Under the pieces are notes generated by a model. The model ran no database searches. It worked only from the letters and a program-made list of their open reading frames with translations, and was not told where the DNA came from. A stretch of DNA of 8,518 nt, from positions 1-8,518 of the forward strand of contig JAAYWE010000201.1 of NCBI GenBank assembly GCA_012516755.1, in the 5' to 3' direction. The first letter of the stretch is position 1; each line of letters begins with the position of its first letter. A program made the position numbers and the translations under genes. Source of the stretch: Treponema sp. (GTDB lineage: Bacteria; Spirochaetota; Spirochaetia; Treponematales; Rectinemataceae). Below are positions 5,276 through 8,518 of the stretch, in pieces.

Positions 5276-6505
5276 TCAGATCACTCCGAGCTCCTTACCC
5301 ACTTTTTTAAAAGCTTCGACCGCTTTAATGATCTGCTCTTGAGTATGAGCTGCCGACATCTGAACGCGGATTCTAGCTCTGCCTTTTGGTACAACAGGAA
5401 AAGAAAAGCCTATTACATAAATGCCTTCGGAAAGAAGTTCATCGGCCATTCTATGAGCAAGTTTTTCGTCGTACAGCATTACGGGGCAGATTGGGTGTTC
5501 GCCTTCTCTTATAGCGAAACCTGCTTCTATCATAAGGCTACGAAATAGCTTGGTATTAAAATCGAGGCGATCTCGCAGCTCTGAAGAACTAGTTATAAGA
5601 TCGAGTGCCCGCAGAGTACCACCTACAATGGCCGGGGCCAGGGTGTTCGAGAAAAGATATGGACGCCCTTTCTGTCGCATGTATTCGACAATTTCCTTAC
5701 AGGAAGCAATAACTCCGCCCGAGGCTCCTCCAAGTGCTTTCCCGAAGGTCGTAGTAATGATATCTACCCTACCACCGACTCGACATTGTTCCCAGGTGCC
5801 ACGTCCAGTTGCCCCCATGAAACCAGTCGCATGCGAATCATCCACCATCACGAGCGCACCATATTTCTCTGCCAAATCGCAAATTGCATTCAGATTGGCA
5901 ATGTCGCCATCCATGGAGAACACGCCATCGGTAGCGATCATTATCCTATGGCTGCCTTGGGCTTCCTTTAGACAGCGTTCGAGCCCTTTTAGAGGTTTCC
6001 CTGTATCAGGATCTCTTTCTTCGATATCTCTCATATCGGCATGCTTGTATATCCAGCGTTTTGCCTTACATAGACGCACACCATCGATTATGGAAGCATG
6101 ATTTAGGCTATCGGTTATGATTGCCGATTCCTCATCAAGAAGAGGTTCAAAAACGGCTCCATTCGCATCGAAGCAAGATGAAAAGAGAATTGAATCTTCC
6201 ATGCCAAGAAAATCTGCTATTCTCCGCTCGAGTTTTTTGTGTTGTACCTGCGTTCCACAGATAAAACGAACAGAAGAGAGTCCATAGCCAAATTCTTCCA
6301 TAGCCTTCACAGCAGCCTCGCGGATGCTCGGGTCATTCGCAAGACCAAGGTAGTTATTCGCGCAAAAATTCAGCACTTCCGCACCATCTGAAACACGAAT
6401 AGTTGCGCCTTGCGGCGTAACGATGACACGTTCATCTTTGTAGGTACCTTCTGTATGAAGCTCTTCGAGATCCTTCGTAAGTTCATCTCTTATTTTACCG
6501 TACAT
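5276..6505 (-). CDS. kbl: Glycine C-acetyltransferase (2-amino-3-ketobutyrate CoA ligase)
   Basis: A 409-residue cytoplasmic PLP enzyme of the alpha-oxoamine synthase family. It cleaves 2-amino-3-oxobutyrate with CoA to glycine and acetyl-CoA, the second step of threonine breakdown, and the reaction is reversible. Recognisably Kbl across its length: FCANNYLGLAN (47-57), SVRFICGTQ (78-86), SSCFDANG (109-116), LNHASIIDGVRLCKAKR (134-150), ATDGVFSMDG (191-200), VDDSHATGF (221-229), the PLP lysine in TFGKALGGASGG (Lys256), RPYLFSN, and VVPKGRARIRVQMSAAHT near the end. The match to E. coli Kbl, recalled from memory, separates it from BioF, HemA and serine palmitoyltransferase. It is about 11 residues longer than the usual 398 because of an insertion around residues 164-177. 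The minus-strand GAGGTG at 6511-6516 lies 5 nt before ATG. No threonine dehydrogenase gene (tdh) is adjacent; the gene follows the rhomboid gene by 30 bp and is probably cotranscribed with it. Confidence 0.97.
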   Translation of the reverse strand: MYGKIRDELTKDLEELHTEGTYKDERVIVTPQGATIRVSDGAEVLNFCANNYLGLANDPSIREAAVKAMEEFGYGLSSVRFICGTQVQHKKLERRIADFLGMEDSILFSSCFDANGAVFEPLLDEESAIITDSLNHASIIDGVRLCKAKRWIYKHADMRDIEERDPDTGKPLKGLERCLKEAQGSHRIMIATDGVFSMDGDIANLNAICDLAEKYGALVMVDDSHATGFMGATGRGTWEQCRVGGRVDIITTTFGKALGGASGGVIASCKEIVEYMRQKGRPYLFSNTLAPAIVGGTLRALDLITSSSELRDRLDFNTKLFRSLMIEAGFAIREGEHPICPVMLYDEKLAHRMADELLSEGIYVIGFSFPVVPKGRARIRVQMSAAHTQEQIIKAVEAFKKVGKELGVI

Positions 6506-6535
6506 AATGACACCTCATATTCGATTTTCTTGTAT

Positions 6536-7090
6536 TCACTTCTTATGATAGAAACCAAGGAAGCTGCCGACAAGGCCTCCTATTATATGGGAAAACTGAG
6601 AAATATTGTCCTGTTTTGTAAGAGCATCCCAAATCTGTCCGCCCAAATATATGATCATGATGAGAATGAATGTAAGTGGCACCTCACCTTTTGAGAAATT
6701 GGTGATAGACGAAAGCATGATCATCATGAACACCACTCCTGAAGCGCCAAGAAGCACCACATTCGGGAAAAGAAAAGCATTTGAAAGCCCTGTTACAAGC
6801 GCTGTGATGAGTATGCTTATTAGCAAAAAACCCGAACCATATGCGCTCTCCAAAATAGGTCCCAGAAGCAAGATCATCGTAAAGTTGCTAATAAAGTGTT
6901 GAATATTCGCATGCCCAAGTACATGCGTGAAAAGCTTGATATAATCCATGAATTCATTGCTTCTAAATGGTGTGGGGGTAGAAAAAATCGAAGGGAGAAT
7001 CGCAGGCATAATAGTCTGGCTCAATATGAGCACAATAGCTGCACATAAAGTAAAGGTAAGCGTAACCGGCGCATTGTATCGAACACGCAT
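6536..7090 (-). CDS. Rhomboid-family intramembrane serine protease
   Basis: A 184-residue membrane protein with the minimal bacterial rhomboid core and no extra cytoplasmic domain. Rhomboids cut transmembrane segments of substrates inside the lipid bilayer using a Ser-His dyad. Seen: a first hydrophobic segment (about 9-35), then the TM2 signature with H56, H60, H65 and N69 (spacing as in E. coli GlpG H141, H145, H150, N154), Glu81 before YGSG, the catalytic serine in GASGVVF (Ser117), and the catalytic histidine in FSHIIGG (His168). All key residues are present, so I expect an active protease; the substrate is unknown. About six membrane segments fit the length. The start is supported by minus-strand GGAGGG (7097-7102), 6 nt before ATG. 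It precedes kbl by 30 bp, and a possible terminator separates it from the exonuclease III gene, so it may have its own promoter within 7091-7163 or depend on read-through. Confidence 0.93.
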   Translation of the reverse strand: MRVRYNAPVTLTFTLCAAIVLILSQTIMPAILPSIFSTPTPFRSNEFMDYIKLFTHVLGHANIQHFISNFTMILLLGPILESAYGSGFLLISILITALVTGLSNAFLFPNVVLLGASGVVFMMIMLSSITNFSKGEVPLTFILIMIIYLGGQIWDALTKQDNISQFSHIIGGLVGSFLGFYHKK

Positions 7091-7110
7091 GCCAAACCCT
7101 CCAGAAGAAC

Positions 7111-7147
7111 AAAAAACAGGAAGCCGACTTCGAGCCGGTCATTTTTT
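7111..7147. terminator. Possible bidirectional hairpin between exonuclease III and rhomboid genes
   Basis: The inverted repeat at 7124-7138 can fold on either strand (with one G-T pair on the minus strand or one A-C mismatch on the plus strand) and is flanked by six A residues at 7111-7116 (a T run on the minus strand) and by six T residues at 7142-7147. On the minus strand a GAAG/CTTC stem nearby lies closer to the T run. The stems are short, so termination is probably partial. Confidence 0.45.
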
Positions 7148-7163
7148 ATTTAATTCGATGCTA

Positions 7164-7946
7164 TCACAGATCGAGAAAAAGAGACACTGGGCAATGGTCG
7201 GATCCCATGATTTCGGCATGTATATCAGCCGCAAGCAAAGCTGACGAGAATTCCGGATCGACACAGTGGTAATCCAGGCGCCACCCGATATTCTTCTCTC
7301 TAGCCTTTGGGGAGCGATAACTCCACCAGGTATATCTCCCCGGCTCCTTGCAGAACCATCGGAATGTATCGATGTAGCCTATAGAGATGAACTTGTCCAT
7401 CCAGGCACGCTCTTCGGGCAAATATCCAGCATTGCCTTCGTTTTGCTCAGGTCGGGCCAGATCGATAGGTTTATGGGCTATATTAAAATCACCCGCAACT
7501 ATAACATGCTTGCCTTTTGAACGCTCGAAATTGCATAGCTCAAGGATTGCGTCACAGAAACGGAGCTTATAGTCGAGCCGCATGCCTGCTTCCTGACTGT
7601 TGGGGAAATAAGCACTTATAATGAGAAATCCACCGTAATCGGCAATGACAGTTCTGCCCTCAGAATCGAATTCGGAGATACCCAGGCCGGTCACTGAAAC
7701 CGGCTCGCGAAGCACATAGAGACCTGTTCCAGAATAACCCTTCTTCTCCGAGAAAGCCCAATAACTATCATATCGCTTCCCATTGAATGCCATGGGATGG
7801 CGAAGCTCATCAGTAAGTTGCGGCTCCTGTAATTTAATCTCCTGTATACAGATAAAATCCGCAGCAGTCATCTCTACCCAGTCTATAAAGCCCTTTTCAG
7901 CGCAAGCGCGGAGACCATTCACATTCCATGAAAAGCTCTTGATCAT
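7164..7946 (-). CDS. xthA: Exodeoxyribonuclease III (AP endonuclease, ExoIII/XthA family)
   Basis: A 260-residue Mg2+-dependent nuclease of the endonuclease/exonuclease/phosphatase superfamily. It nicks DNA at abasic sites and removes 3' blocking groups in base-excision repair, and also has 3'-5' exonuclease activity. Motifs in order: SWNVNGLRA (6-14), the metal ligand Glu36 in CIQEIK (33-38, QETK in most relatives), SAYFPNS with Tyr113, GDFN with D153 and N155, GWRLDY (221-226), and the terminal GSDHCP with D250 and His251. All catalytic positions are present and the length is normal. The start gives the usual MIKSFSWNVNG; upstream, the minus strand has AAGG and GAGGG close to ATG but no ideal Shine-Dalgarno. 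The gene lies downstream of a small unknown gene across a 182-bp gap containing a phased repeat array and a possible promoter, so it may be regulated separately. Confidence 0.96.
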   Translation of the reverse strand: MIKSFSWNVNGLRACAEKGFIDWVEMTAADFICIQEIKLQEPQLTDELRHPMAFNGKRYDSYWAFSEKKGYSGTGLYVLREPVSVTGLGISEFDSEGRTVIADYGGFLIISAYFPNSQEAGMRLDYKLRFCDAILELCNFERSKGKHVIVAGDFNIAHKPIDLARPEQNEGNAGYLPEERAWMDKFISIGYIDTFRWFCKEPGRYTWWSYRSPKAREKNIGWRLDYHCVDPEFSSALLAADIHAEIMGSDHCPVSLFLDL

Positions 7947-7973
7947 AAACCTTGTCCCTCAGTTGTCTTTTGT

Positions 7974-8002
7974 CTTATATGCTGCATTGGCCGCATGGAG
8001 AG
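7974..8002 (-). promoter_or_regulatory. Candidate promoter of the exonuclease III gene
   Basis: On the minus strand TATAAG (7974-7979) is a fair -10, predicting a transcript start near 7967 and a leader of about 20 nt. The -35 position around 7997-8002 (TCTCCA or similar) is poor. A weak -35 just downstream of a repeat array would fit a promoter that needs an activator, but this is inference. Confidence 0.3.
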
Positions 8003-8010
8003 CTTTTTGC

Positions 8011-8102
8011 GCATTTCGCCTTGTATTTCGCGCGCATTTCAATCTGTATTTCGCCCGCATTTCAATCTGCATTTCGCTCGCATTTCGCCCTGCATTGACA
8101 TC
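8011..8102. repeat. Four tandem 23-bp units with ATTTC boxes spaced 12 and 11 bp
   Basis: Four consecutive 23-bp units (8011-8033, 8034-8056, 8057-8079, 8080-8102) each begin GCATTTC; units 2 and 3 are nearly identical, and unit 4 decays in its second half. Each unit contains two ATTTC boxes, except that the second box of unit 4 has become ATTGA. The exact boxes start at 8013, 8025, 8036, 8048, 8059, 8071 and 8082, so spacings alternate 12, 11, 12, 11, 12, 11. On the minus strand they read GAAAT, often followed by GC. The period is not a multiple of three, and no supported gene covers it, so it is non-coding. It lies between the small unknown gene and exonuclease III. Confidence 0.88.
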
Positions 8103-8128
8103 AAAGACACATTCCTAACATGCCCTCT

Positions 8129-8431
8129 TCAAGGTTTCATAATAGTATCGATTAATTTTTTCAGCTCGAGATCTATATCGCCCTTCTCTTCTATGCGGCT
8201 CATGTCGATCTGAAATACTCCATCGCGGAAGACTATGGGTCCTCGCTCGGGCGGCAAGAGAATCTCTTCATCCTCTTCTTGAAGTTTCGCCAAAGCGCGA
8301 ACATAGCTGTCTTTTTCCTCATTCTTATAATGGCGGTATATATCCTCTGCAAGCATAGATCGCCAGCGAGGCTGCACATAATGGGTCTTGCCAAGGCTTA
8401 AGCCGATGTTCTGTTCAGTTTTGGAATCCAT
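8129..8431 (-). CDS. Small charged hypothetical protein, 100 residues
   Basis: I do not recognise this protein. It is soluble in appearance: no signal peptide, no membrane segment, no cysteine. The N-terminal part has a basic/aromatic patch (THYVQPRWR, 16-24), the middle is rich in Glu, Lys and Asp and probably helical (about 28-57), then comes LPPERGPIVFRDGVFQID (59-76), which looks like a beta turn, and an amphipathic C-terminal helix ending in IMKP. It reads as a real gene because the frame continues the minus-strand run, codon use resembles that of the neighbours, and no competing frame is better. ATG at 8431 has no good Shine-Dalgarno; an internal Met at residue 26 is an alternative start. 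A minus-strand TTGCGA (8466-8471) and TATATC (8444-8449), 16 bp apart, could be a promoter, or the gene could be cotranscribed with the frame that ends at 8459. No terminator is evident after it. Confidence 0.6.
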   Translation of the reverse strand: MDSKTEQNIGLSLGKTHYVQPRWRSMLAEDIYRHYKNEEKDSYVRALAKLQEEDEEILLPPERGPIVFRDGVFQIDMSRIEEKGDIDLELKKLIDTIMKP

Positions 8432-8458
8432 CAGAGTCTATAGGATATACTCGGAGTC

Positions 8459-8518
8459 TTAGTCTTCGCAACTACCTGGCACAGCATCGAACCTTCTATC
8501 CGGATTTACGATAAGTGC
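8459..8518 (-). CDS. Possible C-terminal tail of an upstream minus-strand gene (partial)
   Basis: Reading the minus strand from the right edge, one frame is open for 19 codons (ALIVNPDRRFDAVPG... to a TAA at 8459-8461), while the other two frames stop within about 10 codons. The peptide looks protein-like, and the stop lies 27 bp before the start of the small hypothetical gene, as in an operon. The fragment is too short to name a family, and a chance open frame cannot be excluded. Confidence 0.35.
   Translation of the reverse strand, partial: ALIVNPDRRFDAVPGSCED

Noticed and set aside
5550..6101. A 183-codon plus-strand open frame within kbl
   Set aside because: It is a shadow of a highly conserved Kbl coding region; the translation is low in recognisable structure.
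8011..8102. CRISPR array
   Set aside because: The units abut each other with no unique spacers, and no cas genes are present.
7783..8118. Plus-strand open frames covering the repeat array
   Set aside because: The 23-bp unit is not a multiple of three, so the apparent repeated peptides shift frame, and part of the frame lies opposite xthA.
8459..8518. tRNA-like GGTTCGA motif on the minus strand near the right edge
   Set aside because: The flanking bases do not form a T-arm stem, and no acceptor or anticodon arm can be placed.

Overview
The window is an 8.5 kb piece of an ordinary bacterial chromosome with moderate GC content. It carries housekeeping and metabolic genes, and I see no transposase, integrase, phage gene, rRNA, tRNA or CRISPR array. 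Gene content (an FmdB-type zinc ribbon with a Ser-rich tail, a PfkB kinase with the variant start LNPTIQKT, glycine C-acetyltransferase, an acidic amino-acid symporter, an Asp/Glu racemase) would fit an anaerobic or fermentative bacterium. A spirochaete of the Treponema/Rectinema type is my best guess, held with low to moderate confidence and based on protein flavour only.

Layout: (1) 1-266 (+) is the C-terminal end of a true 2-oxoacid dehydrogenase E2 acyltransferase, followed by a strong intrinsic terminator. (2) 404-1390 (+) is a divergent PfkB sugar kinase. (3) 1589-2896 (-) is a Glt/Dct-type dicarboxylate/amino-acid:cation symporter with its own terminator at 1490-1512, a good Shine-Dalgarno site and a recognisable promoter. 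(4) 3065-3781 (+) is an aspartate/glutamate racemase family protein, divergent from the symporter. (5) 3872-4747 (+) is a stand-alone E2/CAT-fold protein without lipoyl domain, in which the catalytic His of the HxxxDG motif is replaced by Glu. (6) 4777-5088 (-) is an FmdB zinc-ribbon protein, convergent with (5). (7) 5276-8431 (-) is a co-directional run which, in transcription order, reads: small unknown protein, exonuclease III, rhomboid protease, glycine C-acetyltransferase. An open frame at the right edge may be the end of one more gene of that run.

Possible joint function: the symporter and racemase plausibly form an uptake-and-racemisation pair for acidic amino acids. Kbl adds glycine/threonine metabolism linked to acetyl-CoA. 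The E2 tail and the E2-like protein both belong to the acyltransferase fold, but only the first keeps the catalytic dyad. The rhomboid gene lies 30 bp from kbl and is probably cotranscribed with it.

The items most worth a second look are the His-to-Glu E2-like protein, the array of ATTTC boxes spaced alternately 11 and 12 bp just upstream of the exonuclease III promoter region, the rewritten substrate-binding motifs of the PfkB kinase, and the contrast between minus-strand genes, most of which have good Shine-Dalgarno sites, and plus-strand genes that lack them. All gene-free gaps are shorter than 200 bp and their contents are described in the entries.
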